This document shows, one piece after another, positions 1 to 5,165 of a stretch of DNA of 5,165 nt. The notes under the pieces are model-generated. The model was given only the letters and a program-made list of their open reading frames with translations, had not been told where the DNA came from and made no database searches. The position numbers and the translations under genes are program-made. Numbering within the stretch: the stretch's first letter is position 1; each line of letters begins with the position of its first letter. The DNA is taken from NCBI GenBank assembly GCA_003157445.1, contig PMJN01000273.1, positions 1 to 5,165 of the forward strand, in the 5' to 3' direction. This stretch comes from Micrococcales bacterium (GTDB lineage: Bacteria; Actinomycetota; Actinomycetes; Actinomycetales; Dermatophilaceae).

Positions 1-726
1 GTTCTCGCGCAGCCACCGGTCGGAGACCAGCACCAGGCCGGCCCCACCGTCAGTGACCTGGCTGCAGTCATAGCGCCGCATCCGCCCGACCACGGTCGGG
101 TTGGCCGCCTCATCGGCGGTGAAACACTCCGGCGGCGTAGCCCAGCCACGAGTCTGAGCCTTAGGGTTGGTCTTGGCATTGGCGAAGTTCTGGGCGGAAA
201 TTGCACGCAGATGCTCATCGCGCAAGCCATAGCGCCGGTCGTACTCCTTGGCGATCTGGGAGAACGTATAGGGCCACACAAAGTCCTGCCCTTCCCCCTC
301 GTGCCCGACCCAAGCAGCCGAGGCCAGATAGCCAGCTCCCACAGTTCCCGACACGTTTCGCTCGATCTCCACACCCAGCACCAGAGCCACGTCATAGCGG
401 CCCGACTCCAGGTCGGCCATCGCCGCCATGACCGCCACGCCCCCCGACGCGCAGGCCGCCTCATGCCTGGTGGCGGGCACGCCGGCCAGGGCCGGGACCA
501 CACTGGCCACCATAGAACCCAGATGACCCTGCTTGACGTAGAACTCCCCCATCGCGTTGGCGACGTGGATGACCTCAACCTGAGCAGCGGAAATACCCGC
601 GTGCACCAGGGCACCGTTGGCACTCTCCCGGACGAGGTCACTGATCTCCAGCGACTCCTTGGTGAAGTTACGCGCGAAGTCACTCTGGTAGCCGCCGATG
701 ATCCAGACGGATTGCTGCGTGGTCAT
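1..726 (-). CDS. SCP2-type thiolase / lipid-transfer family acetyl-CoA acyltransferase, N-terminal part (runs off window)
   Basis: This is the first 242 codons of a thiolase, open to the window edge, so the C-terminus is missing (families of this type are about 390-400 residues). It should catalyse CoA-dependent cleavage of a 3-oxoacyl-CoA in the cytoplasm. The N-terminus reads [19 protein letters not shown], with the usual early glycine-rich strand. The nucleophile region is HEAACASGG, placing the acyl-accepting cysteine at residue 92, followed by a GVE turn near 118-120 and a VTDGGAGLVLVSD segment near 224-236. The catalytic His/Cys motifs of the C-terminal half lie outside the window and cannot be checked. 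The ATG overlaps the TGA of the upstream ligase as ATGA, and a GAGAGGA ribosome site sits 6 nt before it, which fixes the start. The long post-Cys insertion (EGEGQDFVWPYTFSQIAKEYDRRYG) fits SCP2-like rather than FadA-like thiolases. Family is confident; substrate (acetoacetyl-CoA or longer) is inference. Confidence 0.9.
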   Translation of the reverse strand, partial: MTTQQSVWIIGGYQSDFARNFTKESLEISDLVRESANGALVHAGISAAQVEVIHVANAMGEFYVKQGHLGSMVASVVPALAGVPATRHEAACASGGVAVMAAMADLESGRYDVALVLGVEIERNVSGTVGAGYLASAAWVGHEGEGQDFVWPYTFSQIAKEYDRRYGLRDEHLRAISAQNFANAKTNPKAQTRGWATPPECFTADEAANPTVVGRMRRYDCSQVTDGGAGLVLVSDRWLREN

Positions 727-2315
727 GCTCGGTCCTCTCGCTTTAACGGTGGCTCGAACGCCACCGCAGGTTCAGGGCTCCGAGATGCGTAGGTAGCGCG
801 CAGATCGGACTTGAGCACCTTGCCGTTGTTGTTCTTCGGCAGGCCTTTCAGAAAGTGGTACGTCTTGGGCCGCTTGAACCCCGTCATATTCGCGCGACAG
901 AAGGCATCGAGCTCGGGTGCGCCAACGGAGGCGTCGTCCACGACGACACAAGCCACCACGGACTCGCCCCACTGCGAGTCGGCGCGCCCGATCACCGAGA
1001 CCTCTCGCACAGCGCCATGTCGCAGCAGCACCTCCTCCACCTCGCGCGGGTAGATGTTGGTGCCGCCGGAGATGATGACGTCCTTTGACCGGTCCTTGAG
1101 GGTGAGGTAGCCGTCATCGTCAAGGCTTCCCACGTCACCGGTCCAAAGCCAGCCGTCCCGGATCGTGGCGGCGGTCGCTTGCGGGTTGCGCCAGTAGCCC
1201 ATCATCACGGTGTCCCCACGCACCACGATCTCCCCAGCCAGCCCGGGCGCCATGGGTGCCCCGCTCGGGTCGACCACCGCAAGGTCACATGCCGCAAAGG
1301 CCGTGCCTACGCTGGCGATCCGGGCCATCCAACGCGGGTCTGCATCATTGGCGATGACCTCTCGGCCCAGCGTGGTGATGGTCATCGGCGACTCGCCCTG
1401 ACCATAGATCTGGACCAGGCGGTCGCCCATTGCTTCTCGGGCACGGATCAGGTCATCCACGTACATCGGTCCCCCGCCGTAGACGATCGCTCGGAAGGCG
1501 TTGGTGCCTTTTAGGCCAGCCCGGCTCGCGCTGATGTGGGCAGCAAGACGGTTGACGATGGTCGGTGCCGCAAAGAGCGACACGTTCCCCAGCACCTGGG
1601 CAATGTCGCAGACCTCTGCTGCGTCGAATCGGCCACTGGCGGGGAAGACATGCCCTGAGCCGTTCAGCATGAAGACCGGGCTGTAGATGCCGGCGCCGTG
1701 TGACATGGGAGCGGCGTACAGGGTGCGGTCCTCGGAGCCGACGGCGTCGATCTGTGCGTGATAGCTCAGTGTCATGGCCAGCAGTTGGCGGTGTGCGAGC
1801 ATGACGCCCTTAGGCCGCCCGGTCGTGCCGGAAGTGTAGAAAAGCCAGGCGAGGTCGCTGACCCTGGCCTTCAGGCACGGGCGAACCGGGCCCGGGACGG
1901 CAGTCATCGCGGCATACTGCGCCGAGCCGGCGACCAGCAGCGTCGTGCCGGCCAGGTCTGCCGCCATGACCGCTCGCAATCCCGCCAGGTGGCTCTGGTC
2001 GGTCACCACGAGCCGTGCCTCGCAGTCCTGCAGGATCCAGGCTGCCTCCCCTGGATGGAGCTTGGCGTTGACCGGCACCACGACCAGCCCTGCCCACCAC
2101 GAGGCGAAGAGAACCTCGAGGTACTCAGGACGGTTGCCCATGACGATCCCGACTCGGTCTCCAGCCCTGCAGCCCAGGTCTGTCAACCCAGATGCGAGCG
2201 CGGCCACACGCTCGCGCAGCTGCCGGTAGCTGTACAACGGCTCCGCACCGAGATAGACCGCCGTGCGCTGGGGTGAGTGCGCGGCGGCGCGATCCAGAAG
2301 CAGGGCTATGTTCAT
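723..2315 (-). CDS. AMP-forming acyl-CoA ligase (FadD-like, ANL superfamily)
   Basis: This 530-residue protein has the normal length for a class I adenylate-forming acyl-CoA synthetase. It would activate a carboxylic acid to acyl-AMP and then acyl-CoA in the cytoplasm. Visible core motifs are the phosphate-binding loop [11 protein letters not shown] (residues 160-170), YGQGES (304-309, glycine where many relatives have threonine, with the acidic residue kept), WTGD (391-394), the hinge region DRSKD (408-412), [11 protein letters not shown] (417-427) and PKNNNGK with the catalytic lysine at 499. I start it at the ATG giving MNIALLLDR. This ATG overlaps the scoB stop as ATGA, and the open frame upstream of it lies inside scoB and reads unlike the family. 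No Shine-Dalgarno is visible before this ATG, so translation probably depends on coupling to scoB. The stop overlaps the thiolase start by 4 nt. Substrate is not readable from sequence; operon context suggests a short or keto acid. Confidence 0.93.
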   Translation of the reverse strand: MNIALLLDRAAAHSPQRTAVYLGAEPLYSYRQLRERVAALASGLTDLGCRAGDRVGIVMGNRPEYLEVLFASWWAGLVVVPVNAKLHPGEAAWILQDCEARLVVTDQSHLAGLRAVMAADLAGTTLLVAGSAQYAAMTAVPGPVRPCLKARVSDLAWLFYTSGTTGRPKGVMLAHRQLLAMTLSYHAQIDAVGSEDRTLYAAPMSHGAGIYSPVFMLNGSGHVFPASGRFDAAEVCDIAQVLGNVSLFAAPTIVNRLAAHISASRAGLKGTNAFRAIVYGGGPMYVDDLIRAREAMGDRLVQIYGQGESPMTITTLGREVIANDADPRWMARIASVGTAFAACDLAVVDPSGAPMAPGLAGEIVVRGDTVMMGYWRNPQATAATIRDGWLWTGDVGSLDDDGYLTLKDRSKDVIISGGTNIYPREVEEVLLRHGAVREVSVIGRADSQWGESVVACVVVDDASVGAPELDAFCRANMTGFKRPKTYHFLKGLPKNNNGKVLKSDLRATYASRSPEPAVAFEPPLKREDRA

Positions 2316-2950
2316 GCCGGGGCGCTGAGGAGGTCCGGCTCGGTAGCAGCGCGGACCTCGGCTTCGGAGACCCCAGGCGCGCACTCCACCAGGACCAGGC
2401 CTGCGTCGGTGACATCCAGGACAGCCAGGTCGGTAATGATGCGGTGGACGACGCGCTCCCCTGTCAGCGGCAAGGAGCACTCCTTGACGATCTTGAAATC
2501 TCCGTTCTTGGCTACGTGCTCCATGAGAATGATGACCTTTCGGGCGCCATGGACCAGGTCCATGGCGCCGCCCATTCCCTTGACCATCTTGCCGGGGATC
2601 ATCCAGTTGGCAAGGTCGCCTGTGACTGAGACCTGCATGGCGCCAAGAATCGCGGCGTCGATCTTGCCTGAGCGGATCATCCCGAAGCTGGCGGCCGAGT
2701 CGAAGTAGCTGGCACCGGCCAGAACGGTCACGGTCTCCTTGCCCGCGTTGATCAGGTCGGGATCCTGTTCCCCCTCCAAGGGGTAGGGACCGGTGCCGAG
2801 GATCCCGTTCTCGGACTGCAGGACCAGTTCGATGCCGGCGTCGACATAGTTGGGGACAAGAGTCGGCAGGCCAATGCCGAGGTTGACATAGTCCCCATCG
2901 TGAAGCTCGGCCGCGGCGCGGGCGGCCATCTGCTCTCTGTTAAGTGCCAT
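2312..2950 (-). CDS. scoB: 3-oxoacid CoA-transferase subunit B
   Basis: This 212-residue protein is the beta subunit of a succinyl-CoA:3-oxoacid CoA-transferase, which with ScoA moves CoA to acetoacetate or a related 3-oxoacid. Family landmarks are [15 protein letters not shown] (residues 21-35), [12 protein letters not shown] (46-57) with the glutamate that forms the CoA thioester intermediate at residue 47, the [13 protein letters not shown] segment (81-93), and [13 protein letters not shown] (127-139). Length is normal for a separate B subunit. Two starts are possible: a GTG at 2956 that would overlap the scoA stop as GTGA, or the ATG at 2950. I prefer the ATG because an AGGGGA ribosome site lies 6 nt before it and would abut the GTG with no spacing. 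The choice changes only two residues. The stop overlaps the ligase start as ATGA. A perfect 13-bp-arm palindrome lies within the gene at 2543-2569. Because only CoA-transfer motifs are visible, 3-oxoadipate transferase remains an alternative. Confidence 0.93.
   Translation of the reverse strand: MALNREQMAARAAAELHDGDYVNLGIGLPTLVPNYVDAGIELVLQSENGILGTGPYPLEGEQDPDLINAGKETVTVLAGASYFDSAASFGMIRSGKIDAAILGAMQVSVTGDLANWMIPGKMVKGMGGAMDLVHGARKVIILMEHVAKNGDFKIVKECSLPLTGERVVHRIITDLAVLDVTDAGLVLVECAPGVSEAEVRAATEPDLLSAPA
2543..2569. repeat. 27-nt perfect palindrome with 1-nt centre inside scoB
   Basis: Arms GGCGCCATGGACC (2543-2555) and its exact reverse complement (2557-2569) flank a single central base. 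It lies in the coding sequence of scoB and encodes G-A-M-D-L-V-H-G-A, part of a motif conserved in the family. As RNA it could form a 12-13-bp hairpin only by opening the centre; as DNA it is a symmetric site holding two CCATGG and two GGCGCC sequences. Function unknown; it may be a coincidence of the motif's codons. Confidence 0.6.
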
Positions 2951-2952
2951 GC

Positions 2953-3750
2953 TCACTCCCCTGCGTTCGCGTGCAGAAGCGGCCGTGTTGTCAGCCGCTC
3001 GATCCCCTTGTCCAGCCCCTGGGCCGCACTGAGGGCTACGACCCGGTCGATGTACACCCCTGGCAGGTGGATCGAGTCCGGGTCGAGCTCGCCTGGTTCA
3101 ACCAGATGTTCCACCTCGGCGATAGCGATCTTGGCTGCCATCGCGCACACGGGGTTGAAGTTGCGGGCCGCCTTACGGAAGACCAGGTTGCCGTGCCTAT
3201 CACCCTTCCACGCGCGCACGAAGGCAAAGTCCGCCGGCAGGGCCCGCTCGAGCAGAAACGTCTTGCCGTCCAGCTCTATGGTCGGTTTCGGCGAGGACGC
3301 GAGCGCGACCGAACCGTCACGGCCATACCGCCAGGGCAGACCTCCGGTCGCGATCTGCGTGCCCATCCCGGTGACCGTGTAGAACGCGGGGATGCCCACG
3401 CCGGCGGCGCGCAGCCGTTCGGCCAAGGTGCCCTGCGGGGTGAGCTCCACCTCAAGGTCACCACCCAGGTACTGATGGGCGAACTCCTTGTTCTCCCCGA
3501 CATAGGACGCGACGATCCGGCGGATCTGTTTGTTCTCCAACAGCTTCCCGAGTCCTACGCCGTCGACCCCGCAGTTGTTGGAGATGATCTCAAGATCGCC
3601 GATCCCGGCTTCGACCAGAGCGTCGATAAGGACCGTGGGGATGCCACAGATCCCAAAACCACCGGAGGCGATGACCGCGCCCTGGCCGATGTCCGCCACG
3701 GCCTGGCCCGCGCTGGCAATCACCTTGTCCAGGCTCTTGGGTTTGTTCAT
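2953..3750 (-). CDS. scoA: 3-oxoacid CoA-transferase subunit A
   Basis: This 265-residue protein is the alpha subunit of a SCOT-type CoA-transferase and pairs with the adjacent scoB product. Family landmarks are GGFGICGIP (residues 30-38), the [15 protein letters not shown] segment (57-71), [16 protein letters not shown] (102-117), [11 protein letters not shown] (121-131), and the conserved run [16 protein letters not shown] (173-188) followed by ARNFNP (195-200). The region around 131-170, with GRDGSVALA and a following FLLERALP, matches the arrangement in SCOT rather than shorter alpha subunits. The chosen ATG gives [11 protein letters not shown] and overlaps the stop of the 65-codon upstream gene as ATGA. 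Only a weak GGGG run 8 nt upstream could serve as a ribosome site, so coupling from the small gene is likely. A longer frame exists to about 3819 but lies inside the small gene and adds residues unlike the family. Acetoacetate as acceptor is the family norm; it is not proven here. Confidence 0.94.
   Translation of the reverse strand: MNKPKSLDKVIASAGQAVADIGQGAVIASGGFGICGIPTVLIDALVEAGIGDLEIISNNCGVDGVGLGKLLENKQIRRIVASYVGENKEFAHQYLGGDLEVELTPQGTLAERLRAAGVGIPAFYTVTGMGTQIATGGLPWRYGRDGSVALASSPKPTIELDGKTFLLERALPADFAFVRAWKGDRHGNLVFRKAARNFNPVCAMAAKIAIAEVEHLVEPGELDPDSIHLPGVYIDRVVALSAAQGLDKGIERLTTRPLLHANAGE
2957..2962 (-). promoter_or_regulatory. Ribosome binding site that decides the scoB start
   Basis: On the minus strand AGGGGA is followed by GTGAGC and then the ATG at 2950. 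The 6-nt spacing is suitable for that ATG and leaves no spacing for the GTG at 2956. It therefore favours a 212-residue ScoB starting MALNREQ, just after the scoA stop. Confidence 0.6.
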
Positions 3751-3944
3751 GCGTGAAGCCCCGCCCAAGCGCGAACGTACTGGTCGATCTCGCCAAGCAC
3801 CGCCGGACTCACCGCGCACCAGCTGGCCGTGGGTCGACTTTTCGCGAGAACACTCAGCGCACCCTGATGGGTGCGTTCATAGTCCGAAGCCCAGGATTGA
3901 GTATCATCTGAGCGGCCGGTCAGGGGCGGAGCAATAGACTTCAT
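3747..3944 (-). CDS. Unrecognised 65-residue small protein, coupled to scoA
   Basis: I do not recognise this product. It is a short soluble-looking protein with no hydrophobic segment long enough to span a membrane and no signal peptide. It has one cysteine (in ASWCAVSP) and a C-terminal stretch, SPAVLGEIDQYVRAWAGL, that could form a helix. Evidence that it is a real gene: an AGAAGGA ribosome site with 7 nt to the ATG, a stop that overlaps the scoA start as ATGA, and the absence of any other gene in this interval. Its third codon positions are about 63% G or C by hand count, noticeably lower than seems typical of the neighbours, and the first third is particularly A/T-rich. It could be a leader peptide that sets scoA translation, a small accessory protein, or the remnant of a longer gene. 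No function is proposed. Confidence 0.6.
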   Translation of the reverse strand: MKSIAPPLTGRSDDTQSWASDYERTHQGALSVLAKSRPTASWCAVSPAVLGEIDQYVRAWAGLHA

Positions 3945-4016
3945 GAGGTTTTCCTTCTATTTAACTAGCATCTGATATTTGAGATGGGCTGATCGAACAG
4001 TCCGTGTTCCTTTGTC
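3945..4016 (-). promoter_or_regulatory. Low-GC intergenic gap, possible promoter or leader for the scoAB unit
   Basis: This 72-nt gap is about 42% G+C by count, far below its surroundings. It is the only gap within the keto-acid part of the window and precedes a well-formed ribosome site. I see no convincing -35/-10 pair: several TA-rich hexamers exist (for example within CTAGTTAAATAG), but none has a good partner at the right distance. A weak 5-bp inverted repeat (CATCT at 3969-3973, AGATG at 3982-3986) and an imperfect GGACTG/CAGCCC pair are present but are not strong enough to call an operator or terminator. Promoter function is inferred from position and base composition only. Confidence 0.3.
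3952..3958 (-). promoter_or_regulatory. Ribosome binding site of the 65-codon gene
   Basis: On the minus strand AGAAGGA is followed by 7 nt and the ATG at 3944. It is one of the two best Shine-Dalgarno sites in the window and is the main reason to believe the small gene is translated. Because the downstream scoA start has only a weak site, ribosomes loaded here probably also serve scoA through the ATGA overlap. Confidence 0.65.
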
Positions 4017-4823
4017 TCAGACCAGTTTCGCCAGCTGTGATAGCACCGTCTCGGGAACCGCGTGGGCGGGGATCTCACCGAACAAGAAGTCGCCCGAGGA
4101 CGCGCTGGCGACGTCGGACAGCCAGTAGTCCGCTGGCACCATGGCCCCGTTCGCCGCCGATCCGAGGATGTCCAACCCGTCGCGCGTACGCCGCGCGAGC
4201 GCCCACCGATAGTGGTTGGTGACGTTAGAGACCGGTGCGTAGACCGAGCTGTCCACCACCGACATGAGGTCCGGCCCCGGCCAACGCTCGTCGAGCAGGA
4301 TCATCGAGATCGGCAGCGTCGACAGGCGCCGCAGCCAGCCGGCGACGTGCATCGCGGCGTTTTCTGCGTCATCGATGCTCAGGTCGGCGACATCGCCGGC
4401 GCCGGCCAGCTGGTGGGTCAGTGCCAGCCAGAGCATCGGCGAGGGGATCTGCAGCACCAGGGGGGCCGCTGAGGTCTGGGACACTGCGGTGGCCAGCTCG
4501 ACAGCCCTGGAGGCAGTGGTCTCGTTGGCCAGCATGGTCTTCAGTGCGAACCCGGTGCGCGACTTCGCGGCCATAGCTGCCCTCAGGCCGTCGTTGGTGG
4601 TGACTGCGTTGGCGTAAAGCGAACCCAGGTCGAGCAGTGCCACATCCGGTTTGAGCAGTCCCTGAGCCGCTCCAAAGAAGTTCGAGTAAGCCGTGGGCTG
4701 GTGCCATGGGACGTCGCGGCCTTGAAGGAATACCGACTGCGCGTACTCATGAAAATCGAGCAGCACTGCCCGGGTCCGGCCCGTGTGCGGGGCGGTGATC
4801 ACTTCTTGCAGAGAGATTGACAT
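4017..4823 (-). CDS. Cysteine-free protein with faint MetE/UROD-like barrel resemblance, function unknown
   Basis: This is a complete 268-residue cytoplasmic protein without signal peptide or membrane segment. A few stretches recall the TIM-barrel superfamily of cobalamin-independent methionine synthase and uroporphyrinogen decarboxylase: LQIPSPMLWLAL (residues 124-135, like the P-G-P-x-T strand-loop), DDAENAAMHVAGWLRRL (151-167), the strand SMILLDER (173-180, like the IQIDEP strand) and NHYRWALARR (203-212). This is judged by eye and is uncertain. Against a methyltransferase role, the protein contains no cysteine at all, so the His/Cys zinc site of MetE and epoxyalkane:CoM transferase is absent. 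The ATG is fixed by a GGAAGGA ribosome site 5 nt upstream; a TTG seven codons earlier is open but has no such support. It stands between a 17-bp hairpin upstream and a low-GC gap downstream, so it may be its own unit or part of the operon. Confidence 0.85.
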   Translation of the reverse strand: MSISLQEVITAPHTGRTRAVLLDFHEYAQSVFLQGRDVPWHQPTAYSNFFGAAQGLLKPDVALLDLGSLYANAVTTNDGLRAAMAAKSRTGFALKTMLANETTASRAVELATAVSQTSAAPLVLQIPSPMLWLALTHQLAGAGDVADLSIDDAENAAMHVAGWLRRLSTLPISMILLDERWPGPDLMSVVDSSVYAPVSNVTNHYRWALARRTRDGLDILGSAANGAMVPADYWLSDVASASSGDFLFGEIPAHAVPETVLSQLAKLV

Positions 4824-4828
4824 GAGAG

Positions 4829-4835
4829 TCCTTCC
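4829..4835 (-). promoter_or_regulatory. Ribosome binding site that decides the start of the 268-residue protein
   Basis: GGAAGGA on the minus strand lies 5 nt before the ATG at 4823. An in-frame TTG at 4844 lies upstream of this site and would put the site inside the gene, so the ATG is preferred. Confidence 0.7.
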
Positions 4836-4859
4836 AGATTTCAAGGGGGTATCAGGGAT

Positions 4860-4901
4860 GGTGTTCTCCGTCCGACCGACTGCTGTCGGACGGAGAACAC
4901 C
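4860..4901 (-). terminator. Perfect 17-bp hairpin, terminator-like or RNA-stability element, no U-tract
   Basis: The arms at 4860-4876 and 4885-4901 are exact reverse complements (GGTGTTCTCCGTCCGAC read on the plus strand) around an 8-nt loop. The element begins 26 nt after the stop of the partial coiled-coil gene and ends 36 nt before the ATG of the 268-residue gene, the normal place for a terminator. No run of T follows on either strand, so it is not a classical intrinsic terminator. It could act as a U-less terminator, a partial terminator inside an operon, or a 3'-end stabiliser. Chance occurrence of 17 perfect pairs is very unlikely. Confidence 0.7.
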
Positions 4902-4927
4902 GCAATGGGGGTCAGACGGGCCGCAAG

Positions 4928-5165
4928 TCAGGACTTGTGGGTCACTTCTTCGCCGTACTTCTTCTCGAGCTCGAGTACCCGGGCCTCGAGTTTGGCGATC
5001 TTCAGCACCCGGCGATCAGGCACCATGATGAGCGGCAGCTCACTGAGCTTTGCCTTCACCCGCTCGGGTTCCATCTTTCCCCAGTGGGTAGCGATCAGCT
5101 CCTCGTCGTTGTCCTGGCCCCAGGAGCCGTAGTAGAGAAGCTCCTTCGGCGGCTCGGGCTTGACG
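4928..5165 (-). CDS. C-terminal end of an unrecognised protein with a short coiled coil (5' end outside window)
   Basis: The frame is open from the window edge to a TGA and gives 78 residues, starting with VKPEPPKELLYYGSWGQ. I do not recognise the family. The middle part has a distinctive aromatic and acidic stretch, YYGSWGQDNDEELIATHWGK, and a proline-flanked PLIMVPDRR strand. The last 25 residues hold I, L, V, L and Y at 3-4 residue spacing (residues 56, 59, 63, 66, 70) among many Glu and Lys, as expected of a short coiled coil that could mediate assembly. Codon use is strongly GC3-rich and in keeping with the other genes, which supports it being real coding sequence. It is the gene just upstream of the hairpin at 4860-4901, 26 nt past its stop. 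How much is missing at the N-terminus cannot be judged. Confidence 0.75.
   Translation of the reverse strand, partial: VKPEPPKELLYYGSWGQDNDEELIATHWGKMEPERVKAKLSELPLIMVPDRRVLKIAKLEARVLELEKKYGEEVTHKS

Noticed and set aside
211..792. Plus-strand 193-codon frame and the other plus-strand frames across the window
   Set aside because: They are antisense to well-recognised genes, rich in Arg, His, Pro and Ala as expected of GC-rich shadow frames, and show no known motif or suitable ribosome site.
2316..2480. Upstream extension of the ligase by 55 codons
   Set aside because: It lies wholly within scoB, its sequence is Arg/Pro/Gly-rich and unlike the family, and the ATG at 2315 gives the usual N-terminus and an ATGA overlap.
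3751..3819. N-terminal extension of scoA to about 3819
   Set aside because: It overlaps the 65-codon gene, has no ribosome site, and the extra Arg/Gly-rich residues are not found in SCOT alpha subunits; the ATG at 3750 gives the family start.
4180..4198. Inverted repeat TCGCGCG / CGCGCGA with 5-nt spacer
   Set aside because: Only 7 bp of pure CG alternation inside the coding sequence of the 268-residue protein; expected by chance at this base composition.
4395..4406. Palindrome GCCGGCGCCGGC
   Set aside because: Low-complexity GC codons for Ala/Gly; chance in GC-rich coding sequence.
4017..4823. Calling the 268-residue protein an epoxyalkane:coenzyme M transferase or methionine synthase
   Set aside because: It is shorter than those enzymes and has no cysteine, so the zinc site that defines their activity cannot form.
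4964..4975. Direct repeat CTCGAGCTCGAG
   Set aside because: It is the codon pattern for the Leu-Glu-Leu-Glu part of the coiled coil, not an independent element.

Overview
The window is about 5.2 kb of GC-rich DNA. Codons strongly prefer G or C at the third position. The mix of SCOT-type CoA-transferase, FadD-like ligase and SCP2-type thiolase points to an actinobacterium (for example a mycobacterium, rhodococcus or pseudonocardia relative); this is inference from style, not a database result. Every gene I can support lies on the minus strand, so transcription runs from high to low coordinates. The two outermost genes run off the window.

Layout in transcription order: (1) 5165-4928, the last 78 codons of an unrecognised protein with a short C-terminal coiled coil. 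(2) 4927-4824, a gap with a perfect 17-bp hairpin that looks like a terminator or RNA-stability element without a U-tract. (3) 4823-4017, a complete 268-residue cysteine-free protein that vaguely resembles the MetE/UROD-like TIM-barrel superfamily, function unknown. (4) 4016-3945, a 72-nt gap of only about 42% GC. (5) 3944-3747, a 65-codon unrecognised small gene with a strong ribosome binding site. (6) 3750-2953 scoA and (7) 2950-2312 scoB, the two subunits of a 3-oxoacid CoA-transferase. (8) 2315-723, an AMP-forming acyl-CoA ligase. (9) 726-1, the first 242 codons of an SCP2-type thiolase.

Genes 5 to 9 form one tightly packed unit: three junctions are 4-nt ATGA stop/start overlaps, and the scoA/scoB junction is a GTGA overlap or a 2-nt gap depending on the start used. 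Together they encode a beta-keto-acid catabolic module. ScoAB would move CoA from succinyl-CoA to a 3-oxoacid such as acetoacetate, the ligase would activate a carboxylic acid with ATP, and the thiolase would cleave the 3-oxoacyl-CoA. The three least understood parts are the small coupled gene, the cysteine-free barrel-like protein and the truncated coiled-coil protein. They sit upstream of the module and are the likeliest place for undescribed biology, possibly making the keto acid that the module consumes. No tRNA, rRNA, CRISPR array, insertion sequence or integrase is visible.
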